Shown one piece after another: positions 42,017 to 54,600 of a DNA stretch of 64,000 nucleotides. Position numbers and translations under genes: made by a program. The DNA lies in contig CM119270.1 of assembly GCA_051294375.1 (NCBI GenBank), positions 10,088,984 to 10,152,983 on the forward strand, read 5' to 3'. This stretch comes from Paraspadella gotoi. Lineage: Eukaryota; Chaetognatha. The first letter of the stretch is position 1, and the number at the start of each line of letters is the position of its first letter. Under the pieces are notes generated by a model, which made no database searches, was not told the DNA's origin, and saw only the letters and a program-made list of their open reading frames with translations.

Positions 42017-42704
42017 AAAATTTAAATGAATATTTATAATACTGCGTTAACTGAAACTCGACCTTAAAGTTAAAGGGAAACAAAAGTCATGTGATTAACA
42101 AAACACCCCGGTGGTAGCTAAGGTTGGTATTAGAATGGAGCTCTTTGGTATAAAAATTGTATTTAAGTGAACAAACAAGGATATTTAGATGTGAGATAGT
42201 ATGATTATTGAATATAAAAAACTATTTTTCTCAGATTGTTTTGGGAATAGAATCATAAAATAAAATATATTTATAATAATATCAGAATAAAATTATTATT
42301 TTTTAAATAATTTTTTTGAGAATTTTTATTACAGATTAGTACTCGCGGCGCAACTAAATACATTAAAAAACCATGGAGATGGATTTTTCGCTGGTGTTTA
42401 AAAAATTTGGTATCAAAATAATTTGATATCAAAATAATTTTCGAAATTTTGAAATTATCCTTATAAATACCTAATTTATGTTGTTTCGGTTGTTGTTTTT
42501 TAATTTAATCTACTTATATTTAACTTCTGAAATACAACGAATCTTCTTGGGATTCACCTGACTACTCATTACACCCTAACCTCTACCGACTCCAGATCCT
42601 CTCTGACACCCAGGCAGGGAAGAAAGATCTTCAAGTTCATAATCCAGCCAGATGTTCTCGCTTTCATTTTGTCTTTCCGATCTCCGGACTCCCTTTCAAA
42701 GAGG

Positions 42705-42707
<3 letters not shown>

Positions 42708-42773
<66 letters not shown>
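42708..42773. repeat. (CT)n microsatellite at B/A' junction
   Basis: TC run joined to a CACAAACACACTAACGC unique segment. Confidence 0.95.
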
Positions 42774-42777
<4 letters not shown>

Positions 42778-42903
42778 AACACACTAACGCTACACCCACA
42801 GAAAACACATATGAAAGAANNNNNNNNNNNNNNNNNNNNNNNNNCTCTCTCTCTCTCTCTCTCCACAAACACACTAACGCTACACCCACAGAAAACACAT
42901 ATG
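42774..42903. other. Duplicated segment flanking a 25-N gap
   Basis: ACAAACACACTAACGC...ATGAAAGAA occurs at 42775-42819 and again at 42864-42909, either side of N 42820-42844. The second copy is preceded by (CT)n like the first, suggesting unmerged overlapping contig ends. Confidence 0.8.
42820..42844. other. Assembly gap (25 N)
   Basis: Run of N. Confidence 1.
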
Positions 42904-43088
42904 AAAGAAAAACGCAAAAACATGCAATTTTGTTCGTAAACTCCATGTTTACAAACTAAACTAAATAAACTAAAATGGGATAATGGCTTCCTATTATAGT
43001 AATGAACTTCTCCAAAAGATATTCCATTGCAAAGGACCTAATGCTTCTAATTGCTAGGTTTTCTGTCATGAAATAAAAACTCTTACTC

Positions 43089-43089
43089 A

Positions 43090-43156
<67 letters not shown>
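43089..43156. repeat. (CT)n microsatellite in A'
   Basis: Inverse of the (GA)n at 36001, about 20 bp longer. Confidence 0.95.
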
Positions 43157-43157
<1 letters not shown>

Positions 43158-44131
43158 CAACACACAATACACACACACAGGCTTCTTCCGCGATCGTGCC
43201 CGAAGAGGTTTGAGCCTTCGAAAGAATCTCTACAACTTCCCCCAACTTTTTTGTGTTAATGAGTTGCATATGACGTCACGTGATTCTGCTGTTGGCCCAG
43301 ATCATTCTTTTTGGCTGGTATTTAAATTTTAAAAAAAGATCCTCCATTTTTGACATTTTTTAAAACTGTTGGTTATTAAAACACTTGACTATTTTAAGTT
43401 ATTTTGTATGCGATAAGTATAAAGAAAATGAAAGATGGGTTACGAGTTTTTATTATTATACTTACTAAATTTTAAACCGTTTAAAATGTATTAAATGTAC
43501 ATATTAAGGGACTCTATTTTGCAATTGAATCTCCAATCATTTTCACTATGAGTATGACTGTGTTGTGTTCGAGCTGGTTTTGCGAAGCAAGTGAAGTAGC
43601 ACGTAGCATGTAGAACGCTTAACCTTAAACTACTTTACTACTTAGTGTTATTAAATTTGAGAGATAATTTTAAAAATTTGTCAGCCAGGTGACCGGATAG
43701 AAATTTAAAACACCAATGTTATTCGTTAAACTTTGTCTTTGAATTGTTTTTATTTCCAAGTCTCTCATTAAAGTAATTACAGATGCGGAAAAAATTATAC
43801 CAAAAAAAGGAAGGAAAATTATAAAATTTGACACGAAAAAAGTTCGCCCAGTAATACTGAACCAAAAACTACGTTACGTATGAGTCGACGATGGTGTCCG
43901 TCAATTCTGCCGATTTCTGAAATCCGTTTTTCGTTATTAATTAATTACAGATCGTTATCCGTCAATCACGAGTGTGGCATTGATATTAATTAATTAGAAG
44001 CCTCTAAGAAGATTTTTATTATACTGAGGCGGCAGCTAAGACCGTATTAGCCAACATGATAAACTAAGAAAATTGCTGTTTAAAATTTATTTCTTGATTT
44101 TTTACTTCAAACAAAAAACTATATTTTTTCT

Positions 44132-45490
44132 TTTTAGTCGGATCTGCTTTCAGCAGATCCCGACTCTATAATTCACTTTGTCGGTCAGACGGCCCGCCCC
44201 CCTCAATATTGTCGGGCACTACGTATATCATGTCAGAACATCGAATTATGATAAATTATGCAAAAAAAAACAAGTCGTCCGTCCCTCCGTCCATCCTTTC
44301 CACCTTAGCAAAACACACACATTACTCGTGATTGGATGGATGGATTGGAATGAAATTTTGTTTGTGGGTAGGGAAGTGTGTGATTGAGCTGTATATGAAG
44401 TTTCGATGGAATCGGCCGAGTGGAAATGAGGTTAAAATTAAAAAAAAAAAAAATTTCACTATTTGAACACCAATTACTCATGAGTGGATGGGGCGATTGA
44501 CTTGAAAATTTGTATTTGGGTAGAAAAGTGTGTGATTAAACTGGAAATCAAGTGTCGATGGAATCGTTTGAGTGGAAATGAGTTAAAATGGAAAAAAACA
44601 AAGAACCTATTTCACTAATTGATTATGCTTTCTTTCTTTATTTAAATGTAAATGCAAGATGTATTAATTAATCCAATAATTAATCAGTATAATACAATTA
44701 GTCAATTAATTAATCAATAATTAATTAATAAGTCAATTAATCAATCAAAACCAACATTTCTGATTAAATTAATTAATTAATTGCCTAATTAATTAAATAA
44801 ATAACTTAAATAAATTAATTATTTAATTAATTAAATAATTAATTAACTTGAATTAATTATTAATTAATTAATTATGCCAGTTGACACCAAATCATACAAG
44901 TTGATTAATTATGCAAGTTGATCAAATTATGCAAAATTACCAAATTATGCAAGTTGACCAAATTATGCCTGTTGACCAACTTATGCACAGCTACTGGTAA
45001 TGATTGAAAGATCAATTGATTTATAGATTTTTTCATTCATGGTAATTATCTTCTTTTCGTTGTTTGAGAGGTTACAAGTTGATATTTTGAACGAATTTTA
45101 TTTTAAGCAGAATGTTTCGCTAATCTGAAGAGGCTTATTTGAGACATGTCTGCAACGAGATGCTTTATAGTTTACATTAGTATATGACGGCACTGCACAT
45201 AAGTATTATCGGCTGCACAGAAGAATGATCGCTATTGAGAAGGCTGAGCCGTGAACTTTAGCCGTGACATCTGCTCTTATAAAATAAAAATTCGTTGCAA
45301 AATAATACATAACTTTGTTAAGATTTTTTCATATATTTTATAAAAGTCTTTTATGATTTGTTATGTTACGATTTGTTACAATCTATTAAGATCACAAATT
45401 GAGAGTCAGAAAAAATTACCATATATATCCCGGAGCTATTACCGCTTAATTATTGTAGGCAATCCGACGTTGTTTGCTCAAACTTGTTTA
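44132..45490 (+). mobile_element. Helentron/DINE-like element H1' (inverse of H1)
   Basis: 5' hairpin TTAGTCGGATCTGC at 44135; 3' end GGCAATCCGAC, GTTTGCTCAAAC, TTGTTT at 45459-45488. The foldback portion (45090-45290) is disordered relative to H1. Confidence 0.6.
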
Positions 45491-45881
45491 CCATTTTTAC
45501 AGAATATAAAACACAAAGGCTTGCTCAAATATTTTTAAAAAAGGCTTTTTGTTACTTGAAGTTAAACAAAAATTCAATACGGCATAATTGTATGCTTGAT
45601 ACATTAGAGATAATATCTGGCAAAGAGATGCGGTATCATCCAACGTGTATGTTTCAGCCTTGTGTGTAATGTGAAGAAGTCACGTGATCACATTGAAAGA
45701 CGGACAATCTCATGATAAGAGAATCAATCTGTCATCGTTTGTGAAATATTTATTTATTTTAATTAATATTTAAGATAAGTGCGCATCGTGAGACGCTTAT
45801 TAGTTATTACGCATATTTCAACTTGTGTAGTGTAATATGGTAATCACTATAGTCATATAAGAAAGTAAATGTGCGCCAGCA

Positions 45882-45883
<2 letters not shown>

Positions 45884-45914
<31 letters not shown>
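45884..45914. repeat. (GA)n at A'/B' junction
   Basis: Inverse of the (CT)n following segment B. It joins A' to B' directly, with no gap. Confidence 0.95.
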
Positions 45915-45922
<8 letters not shown>

Positions 45923-46612
45923 TCTTTGAAAGGGAGGTCCGGAGATCGGAAAGACAAAATGAAAGCGAGAACATCTGGCTGGATTATGAACTTGAAGATC
46001 TTTCTTCCCTGCCTGTGGGTGTCAGAGAGGATCTGGAGTCGGTAGAGGTTAGGGTGTAATGAGTAGTCAGGTGAATCCCAAGAAGATTCGTTGTATTTCA
46101 GAAGTTAAATATGAAGTAGATTAAATTAAAAAACAACAACCGAAACAACATAAATTAGGTATTTATAAGGATAATTTCAAAATTTCGAAAATTATTTTGA
46201 TATCAAATTATTTTGATACCAAATTTTTTAAACACCAGCGAAAAATCCATCTCCATGGTTTTTTAATGTATTTAGTTGCGCCGCGAGTACTAATCTGTAA
46301 TAAAAATTCTCAAAAAATTAATTTAAAAAATAATAATTTTATTCTGATATTATTATAAATATATTTTATTTTATGATTCTATTCCCAAAACAATCTGAGA
46401 AAAATAGTTTTTATATTCAATAATCATACTATCTCACATCTAAATATCCTTGTTTGTTCACTTAAATACAATTTTTATACCAAAGAGCTCCATTCTAATA
46501 CCCAACCTTAGCTACCACCGGTTGGTGTTTTGTTAATCACATGACTTTTGTTTTCCCTTTAACTTTAAGGTCGAGTTTCAGTTAACGCAGTATTATAAAT
46601 ATTCATTTAAAT

Positions 46613-47742
46613 TTTTAGTCGGATCTGCTTATCAGCAGATACCGACTCTANNNNNNNNNNNNNNNNNNNNNNNNNNNNNNNNNNNNNNNNNNNNNNNNNN
46701 NNNNNNNNNNNNNNNNNNNNNNNNNNNNNNNNNNNNNNNNNNNNNNNNNNNNNNNNNNNNNNNNNNNNNNNNNNNNNNNNNNNNNNNNNNNNNNNNNNNN
46801 NNNNNNNNNNNNNNNNNNNNNNNNNNNNNNNNNNNNNNNNNNNNNNNNNNNNNNNNNNNNNNNNNNNNNNNNNNNNNNNNNNNNNNNNNNNNNNNNNNNN
46901 NNNNNNNNNNNNNNNNNNNNNNNNNNNNNNNNNNNNNNNNNNNNNNNNNNNNNNNNNNNNNNNNNNNNNNNNNNNNNNNNNNNNNNNNNNNNNNNNNNNN
47001 NNNNNNNNNNNNNNNNNNNNNNNNNNNNNNNNNNNNNNNNNNNNNNNNNNNNNNNNNNNNNNNNNNNNNNNNNNNNNNNNNNNNNNNNNNNNNNNNNNNN
47101 NNNNNNNNNNNNNNNNNNNNNNNNNNNNNNNNNNNNNNNNNNNNNNNNNNNNNNNNNNNNNNNNNNNNNNNNNNNNNNNNNNNNNNNNNNNNNNNNNNNN
47201 NNNNNNNNNNNNNNNNNNNNNNNNNNNNNNNNNNNNNNNNNNNNNNNNNNNNNNNNNNNNNNNNNNNNNNNNNNNNNNNNNNNNNNNNNNNNNNNNNNNN
47301 NNNNNNNNNNNNNNNNNNNNNNNNNNNNNNNNNNNNNNNNNNNNNNNNNNNNNNNNNNNNNNNNNNNNNNNNNNNNNNNNNNNNNNNNNNNNNNNNNNNN
47401 NNNNNNNNNNNNNNNNNNNNNNNNNNNNNNNNNNNNNNNNNNNNNNNNNNNNNNNNNNNNNNNNNNNNNNNNNNNNNNNNNNNNNNNNNNNNNNNNNNNN
47501 NNNCGGGAAGGAAAGTTTGTGAAGAAGCTAGATATAAAGTTTTAAGGGAATTGTGCCAGTGGAAATGAGTTTAAATGGAAAAAATATAAGTCACATTTAC
47601 TTTATTTTAAGGACATCGATGATGATAAGCTGTATATAAATTTATAATTAATTATTAAATATTAAAATTAATTAATTAATCGATTAATTAATTAATTAAT
47701 TTTCGTAGGCAGATCCGACATTGTTTGCTCAAACTTGTTTTT
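46613..47742 (+). mobile_element. Helentron/DINE-like element H2' (inverse of H2, interrupted by gap)
   Basis: 5' hairpin at 46616-46648 and 3' end GGCAGATCCGACATTGTTTG ... AAACTTGTTT at 47708-47740. The middle is replaced by N 46651-47503. Confidence 0.6.
46651..47503. other. Assembly gap (853 N)
   Basis: Run of N. By comparison with B it should hold ~940 bp of H2 core. Confidence 1.
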
Positions 47743-48804
47743 TTACATTTTTGTTAGTTAAAAAAATATACAGGGTCCGGAATCAAAACTTATAATTCTA
47801 TATAAATGGCAAAATATTTTTAAATTTTTTATAAAAATTATCGTAAAAGATCTCAAATGAAAGCTTAGCTTAGCTTAATAATATTAACTTAAATTATATA
47901 TAGAGAGAGAGAGAGAGATTAGGTGTCAGTATTCTTTTGCGCCAAAATCAATCAAAAATAGACTTGACAGTAAATTAAATTAAATTAAAAACACTGAACA
48001 AAATTAACTTATTATGTTTTTAGCAATTATTATACCAAACATTATCGTTATGTCACAAAGAATGGGCTAAAAACTATAGGTTAGTTTAATTTTATGATTA
48101 ATAAAACAAGTGCTGAAACCAATTGATATGAAATTAGATATCATTTAAGGCCTTGGGTAGAGGTTAACAGTCCTCAAGATGATAACCCAAGCTTTAAAAA
48201 TTATATACTGCCTCATACAGTAATACAGCTACAGTATTTTAGTAATGAGTAAGATTTTTATTTGGAGTCATTAGACTTATCCTGTCTGACTTTTTATTCG
48301 CTGAATGTAGGACGTCTTAAAGCAGACTGCCCCCAGGTCCTAAAACCTAAGTTTGGAAGCTTTTCAATATACCATTGTTAAGTTGAGAACTAAAATTTGT
48401 AAAGACTTTTTCACAAAGATGTACGCACTTTCCCCCTTCCTGGAGAGGCCAAAAAAGCTCTGAATGCAGTGTACAACAAGAATAAGACTTCTCTACGTTT
48501 GATTTATATTTTATATAAATTTCATTGATATCCATCAAACGGTTCAGGAGATAAGCGTTTATTTATAAAGATAATAATTTTTTATAAGTTTTGCTTCCCA
48601 ACCCTTAAACCACCCTTAAACCACCAAAGCCTGTCCAAAGTCAGGGACAAGATAGCTTATTTATTAAATGAATGGATAATTTTTATATTGGTTGTACCAA
48701 TTTCATATATTTAGTATTATTAAGAAATAACATAAATATTTACATTCTTTGTTAATTGGCAAAACAATTCTTTAAAAAAAAATTTGTACATTCTTCATTA
48801 ATTG

Positions 48805-49110
48805 GTTAGGATTAGGAGTTAGGGGTTATTTAGGTTAGGGATAGTTAGGGTTAGGGATTTGGGGTGGTTCAGGTTAGGGGTCGTTACTGTTAGGGGTGGT
48901 TAGAGTTGGGGGTAGTTTTCAAAATAAAATTTTTAATTAAAAGTTTTACTGCTCTTATCAGTATTATTTTTTTTTGTATTATGAGATTTCAATATTTCAA
49001 TAACCGACCGCAAATTCCTCGTCGGCGAATCTATAATTTAGCTAATTATTAACTTAATATCTAACTTAATCCCTAGCCTATACCCTAACCCTAACTTTCA
49101 ATCCAATCCT
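48805..49110. repeat. Degenerate telomere-like repeats (inverse copy)
   Basis: TTAGGGGTTATTTAGG / GGTTAGGGATAGTTAGGG followed further on by CCCTAACCCTAAC. Confidence 0.7.
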
Positions 49111-49699
49111 TAACTTAAAAAAAACTTCTAGAAAAAAATACCGTTTTTCTATCCGGAATTGTGAGTTGGTGTATTAAGGCAGAACAAGTTATAAACTAAC
49201 AGAAATCTGGCATAAATATTATTAATGTATTTATTAAAGATAATAAATAGAAAAATAAGTTTTAGCAAACAATGTCGGTTCTGCCTACGATAATAAAGCG
49301 GTAATCAGCTAATCAGATGATAAATCACGATAATTCTTTCAATTTGATCAGAACTGATCAGAACAGATCGTACCATACTAAACCAATAGCTGCGCCGAAA
49401 CATTTTAATCACTTACAAGCAGAGATGTGGAACCGCTGCCAATCCGGCGATTCCCGAGACCCCTCCCGCTTCCGTTTTCGGGTGAAATCCCTACTTTTTT
49501 ATCCCTGATTGCTTTCGGTTTCGAGTGCACATCGCTTCCTTCCTTTACATTTGTTATTACTTATAAAAATACTCTATTTAGACATGTAATACATTGTTAG
49601 AATAATTTTAAACTATCTTTTTTGGTAACCAATTTTAATTAGACTTGTTACAATTTATAATCCTTTCTTTTTCATTGTGTTTGAGATTTAGAAAAAAGT

Positions 49700-50204
49700 T
49701 TTAAAATGTTTTCAACAACAATTTTTATTTTTCATAGAAAAATGTACATGTTTCGGCTTACAATTCAAGCTTTGTTCAGCGTTAAGAGTTTGTGAAAATA
49801 TTGGCAAATTATGTGCAAAAGAAGAGAGAAAAAGAGAGAGAGAGAAAGAAAGAAAGAAAGAGAGGGCAAAAAGTTTCTAATACAGAGTTGAGAAAAGGAT
49901 AGTGGTCAGAAGTGAGGACGGGCTGAAGGTAAGGACATATAGAGTAAGTTTTGAAAAGAAGTGAAAATGATCAGAGAGAGATAGAGAGATAGACATTTGG
50001 TAAACAATACATTTCGTAATGTACAACAAAGATAAAAATTACATTACAAAATGTATTATTTCCTAACTGTCTCTCTCACTCTCTCCCTTTCTCTCTGGCC
50101 ATTTTCATTTTTTTTCAAAACTTACTCTATCTGTCCTTACCTTCAGCCTGTCCTCACTTCTGATCACTATCCTTTTCTCAACTTTGTGTTAAAAACTTTT
50201 TGCC

Positions 50205-50241
<37 letters not shown>

Positions 50242-50370
50242 TCTTTCTTTCTTCTTTTGAACATAATTTGCAAATATTTTGTAAAACTCTTAACGCTGAA
50301 GAAGACTGGAATTGTAAACCGAAACATGTCCGTTTTTCTATGAAAAATAAAAATTGTTGAAAATATATTT
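49700..50370. mobile_element. Foldback element F3' (inverse copy of F3)
   Basis: Same arms as F3, with hammerhead-like motifs at 49745-49779 (minus; core tGTTCAG complement, decayed) and 50296-50330 (plus). Confidence 0.8.
50296..50330 (+). ncRNA. Hammerhead-ribozyme-like motif (HH5)
   Basis: CTGAAGA 50296-50302, GAAAC 50321-50325, ATGTC ending 50330. Stem I AACG/CGTT gives four pairs; stem II is weak. Inverse counterpart of HH3. Confidence 0.5.
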
Positions 50371-50399
50371 CAAACTTTTTTCTCTGAAAATTGCAAAAT

Positions 50400-50780
50400 T
50401 ACTTGTTTCACTATTTTAAGTATTAGGTTTTATAATATTCGCTAAACATATCTATTACAAATTACAAATTATATTAATTTTAGTTTTTTGATAATCTATT
50501 TTTGACCTACTTATCATAAAAGTATTTAAAAAAGAATTATACTTTGTGTAGACAACTTTTTATGAGCTATCTGAATCTGGTCTTGAAATTTCAAATTTCT
50601 AAACAAAATTTTTGACCTTTCCTATCTATAAATAAATATTAAAAAATTAATTACTAGGGTATAGAGCCATATAAGAATTTTTTTGTAAAAAGTATACTTA
50701 AAAATGTATAAATTTTCGTTTAAGCTTGTACTCACTCTAAATTTTTGACTCACCCCATTGAGTGCGGCTACCCCTAATGA
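50400..50780. repeat. Dispersed repeat X, inverse copy
   Basis: Reverse complement of 37841-38215, ending CCCCATTGAGTGCGGCTACC. Confidence 0.85.
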
Positions 50781-50879
50781 TGCAATTTGAAAAAATGATG
50801 CAAGTTAAAAAAATTATGCATATTGAAAAAATGATTCAAGTTGAAAGAATGATGCAAGTTATGATTTTAGCAACAGCCA

Positions 50880-51095
50880 GGTTGCCTGTAAAGCCCATTG
50901 GGATGGGGCATCTCACTGTTGGCTTAAGGGACTTCCGACCCTCAGTGAGGCATCCAGTCAATGGCGCGGTTACCCTAGGATGGGCTCGCTTTGCCAACGG
51001 AGAGGGAAGTCGTCAGAACTGTGGATCGAACCCTACGCTTGGGATGGTGTGTTCCCCCTCTGAGGAAATGGATTTGGCTGAAGGATGATGTTAGC
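50880..51095 (-). mobile_element. tRNA-derived SINE (family A), copy 2 (inverse of copy 1)
   Basis: GGATCGAACC at ~51024 is the inverted B box. The body matches 37530-37755 with small indels. Confidence 0.75.
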
Positions 51096-52392
51096 AAAAT
51101 TAAGCAAGTTGAAAAAATGAAGCAATTTAAAAAAAGATGTAAGTTAAAAAAAATTATTTGTACTTTATTTGTAATTATTTCTACTATAGTATTTATTTAT
51201 TTATCTATTGATTTATTTATTTAGCTGATTACCGCTTAATTATCATGTGCAGATCCAACATTGTTTGCTCAAACTTGTTTTTACCACTATTAGGTTGAAC
51301 CAAATTTCAGACACTATTAGAGTTAATATAAGAATAAGTAATAAAGAAAGGAAGAAAAGAAAGAGGAAACACTGACGAAAGCTGAAAACGTATTCTTGAA
51401 TGGAAAGAAGCAAAAAAGTTTGCTGTTGACAAATTACACCCATTCAAAAATCAGTTAGGTTCCCTTCCTCTCTTTTTCAGCGTCTTTCTCTCTATGTATC
51501 GTTGCTAAGTTTTTAGGCGGTAAATTACCCTGTTAACATATTATCATGTATAAAAATATTCGAATATATCTTGAATCTTAAATACCAAAAGTACTAAAAG
51601 AGAGTTGTGTCGTAAACTTGTCTAAGCTTTTTATAAGCACTATAAGACACATTTTTCGCCCCTCTGGATTTTCAATCAGCGCTTTCAAAAAATTGATAAA
51701 CGCGTAAGCCAGATTTTCGAATATTTTTGTTTGTTAAGCCAGCCGCAGCATTCGACCGTAGAATGGATTTTTTTAAATTTTTTGTGTGTGTGATTGATGC
51801 TCTGAGTTTTGTATCGAGAACAACGCATTAGTCTTCGCTTGACAGGTTAGGTGCACCCCTAACACATTCTTCGACTCATATTTTTCTGATTCTTGTGACC
51901 CCATTCATTATTTTTCCACAATTTTTGATTTAAATTGCCGCCAATTTAACGTACTCCATCGTCCTTTCTCACAGGGATATAATTTAGGACAAAAATCGGC
52001 GCGACACGTTCAAAAGAAGACCCTTTTGAACTGTCGAAAAAATTATTATCAATAACATCACTTAAAAACCGAAACTTTCAAAATAAGGCGCAGGCAATAA
52101 AGAACGAATGGTTCTCTTTATATTCATTAAAATAAATTTGTTACAAAATCGTGTCTTACTTTTTTACAACAGTCGTTTTTAGATTCCCGGCTGGTCCCGT
52201 TAATTCTCTTGTCGTTAAGAGATCATATATTAAAATTCAGGGAGACAGACGGGGAAGCGAAAAAGGAAGTCTTATTTTATATTATTTACATGTCAATCTA
52301 TTCTTTTAAAAATATTAAGGGTTTTTATTTATGAAACTTATATATAATATATTGTAAAATATATAAATTTTTTACATTTATTTTAAAATTTT

Positions 52393-52595
52393 AATCAAAA
52401 ATTTTAAAGTCTAATATAAAGCCTGTCCAAAGTCAGGGACAAGATAGCTTATTTATTAAATGAATGGATAATTTTTATATTGATTGTACCAATTTCATAG
52501 TAAAACAAGTAATCTTGTAATTTTTAATAATACCCGCACAGATCGGCACTGGCCTTCCTTCACGCTCATTTTGAGCTCTTTATTCTCTTTTACAT
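52393..52595. repeat. Fragment of segment B sequence outside the duplication
   Basis: 52428-52500 (CCTGTCCAAAGTCAGGGACA onward) repeats 48635-48710 in the same orientation. Confidence 0.75.
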
Positions 52596-52597
52596 AT

Positions 52598-53080
52598 AAC
52601 AAGTTTGAGCAAACAATGCCGGATCTGCCCACGATCATTTCGGTAAGCAGCTGATCAGATAATTAATTAATTAATTAATTAAATAATTAATCAATATTAA
52701 TTTTTTTTATTTGTGTCAAAATCGTTTTCCAATTTGTCTCACCTCTCAATTAATTAATTACTTATTTATTAATAATTAATTAATGCAGCTTGAAATTACA
52801 TTTAATATAAAAATAAAAAAGCGTAATCAAATAGTGAAATAGATTGTTTGTTTTTTCTATTTTAACTCATTTCATTTTATCGAAACTTTATTTTCTACTC
52901 AATCACACACTTTCCTACCCACATACAAAATTTGAAGTCAATCGCCCCATTCACTCATGAGTAATTGGCGTTCAAATAGTAAAATATATTTGTTTGTTTT
53001 TTAGTCGGATCTGCTTATCAGCAGATCCCGACTCCGTCGGTCCGCCCCCTCAATATTGTCAAGCATTCACTTATATCAAA
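52598..53080. mobile_element. Two Helentron-like termini facing each other (partial, H5)
   Basis: A minus-strand 3' end at 52598-52630 and a plus-strand 5' hairpin at 53003-53032. Orientation conflicts, so these are two truncated copies or a rearranged one. Confidence 0.5.
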
Positions 53081-54600
53081 AAGTTATCTACCTTGGCCGG
53101 TATAAGAATATATTAAAAAAACCTCTGGCTTTGTTCGTCAGAGCTTAGTCCTATATATAATTCAGTTTTCTTTTGCTTTGGCCTTGAGAGGAGAAAGATG
53201 GCTTGAAAATTTTTTTCCCCTGATCAATCGCTCACCGTTTTTAAACTTAAACTTTTTGTTTCACATTTGAAACAAATTTTAACAATTGTTCTATTCATAA
53301 AAAATTTCAAGATTACTTGTTTAACAAGGACTAAGCTCTGACAAAAAAAGCCACAGGTTTTTTTAATATATTCTTTTACCGGCCAATGTAGAATGATGGC
53401 AATATTGCTATTGTTAAGTTTCAAAAAAATCCGACCATAAATATAGAAAATATTAACCAAAACTTCGGAAAATCCACCCCTTCTTTGGAAGATTTTCGCC
53501 ATAGAAGATTTTTCCCGAATCTGACTCCCGGTTGAAAACTCTTAGAATTCCGATCGTAACCACGCTACCGCTACCGCTCTTTTACTTTTACTTTAAATAA
53601 AAATTTCACCAAAATGGACTTTACTTTACTTAGGAAGCCGCTATAGAAAAAGAAGCCAGTGACTTTTTCTTATATTTTTATATCGATAGATGTGGAATGA
53701 CAGGAATATTGTAAATCTCAAGTTTTGCTTTAATCGGACCTCACATTGTGGAGAAATCTTAGGAACCCATCAAAATTCCACCCCTTTTTTTCAACATTCT
53801 CGCCTTTTAAGATTTTTCGCCGATTCTGACTTCCTCTTACAAACTTATAATTCCTCTAGTTAATTTTTTTTTCTTAAACGAGCGAAGGGAATCCACAACT
53901 TTCTGTTATTTTATGATTTCTGGGTAAAAATATAATATATTACATTAACATTGGGATATTATGAAAGTGTATTATCTTATAAAGCCTGTGAGAGTTAAAT
54001 AATTAAAAAATTTGCTTATTTTATTATTGAAAAATAACATCAAAGTGAAGAAGTTGAATGGCTTCAATAAGATAATGTTTACTTTTTGCTGTGGAAAAGA
54101 AGGATAAATACTTAGGCTGTGATGGGGTTAATAATATTTTGTAGAATTTTGTAAGCATGCTTGTAAAATCAGACAAGCAAATATTTAAGTGACAAAAAAT
54201 TTACATTTTCTTTATCCAAAAATTTTAAAGTTTTACTAGAGTACAATTTAGCCTTTTTTCTTTCAGAATCATTAAAAAGAATTAAATTTTCATTTTCTTA
54301 TGGGGTGTCATTAGTTTTAAAATTCATTATAATTTTGACTTAGTTTGACACTCACCCTGTAAGGAGGTTTCAGCATAAGTAATTCTAAAATTGTATCTTG
54401 TATGTGCCCTATGATTATGGCTTCATTTTGGTACTATTGCCATCCCTTTATCTTTATTCCTTCAAAAGATATTAGGAAAAATAAGTTTTTTTCTCAACCT
54501 TCCTTTTAATTTCTTTTTAAATAAAAATTTCACGATTCAAACCGGACTATTTCATTTAAACCTGATCATATTATGTCAAAATTATTATAAATGAAAAAAG
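53080..54600. other. Non-coding, with an old ~300-bp tandem duplication
   Basis: 53390-53560 and 53690-53860 share order of blocks (AATATTG..., CCACCCCTT, AGATTTTTC.CC, TCTGACT.CC.., CTTA.AATTCC). No supported gene; the minus-strand frame at 53224-53502 is unrecognised. Confidence 0.5.

Larger units (their letters stand above)
36229..42705 (+). repeat. Large inverted duplication, segment B
   Basis: Reverse complement of 45915-52392 (segment B'). Anchors: CTGTCTCCCTGAATTT (36363), the SINE at 37540, foldback F3 at 38250, the telomere-like block at 39500-39800, Helentron-like H2 and CCGGACTCCCTTTCAAAGAGG at the right end. No coding ORF. Confidence 0.9.
42905..45882 (-). repeat. Large inverted duplication, segment A' (inverse of A)
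   Basis: Runs from ACGCAAAAACATG to CAGCACATCG, matching 36228 down to 33366. It is ~115 bp longer than A, mostly from extra disordered sequence at 45100-45280 where A has a perfect hairpin. Confidence 0.9.
45915..52392 (-). repeat. Large inverted duplication, segment B' (inverse of B)
   Basis: Runs from GCCTCTTTGAAAGGGAG to TTTTACATTTATTTTAAAA, matching 42705 down to 36229. Interrupted by the 853-N gap, which corresponds to ~41036-41973 in B. Confidence 0.9.

Noticed and set aside
33366-52392. Simple palindrome or Polinton-type long terminal repeats
   Set aside because: Order is A-B-A'-B', not A-B-B'-A', and there is no polymerase, integrase or capsid frame.
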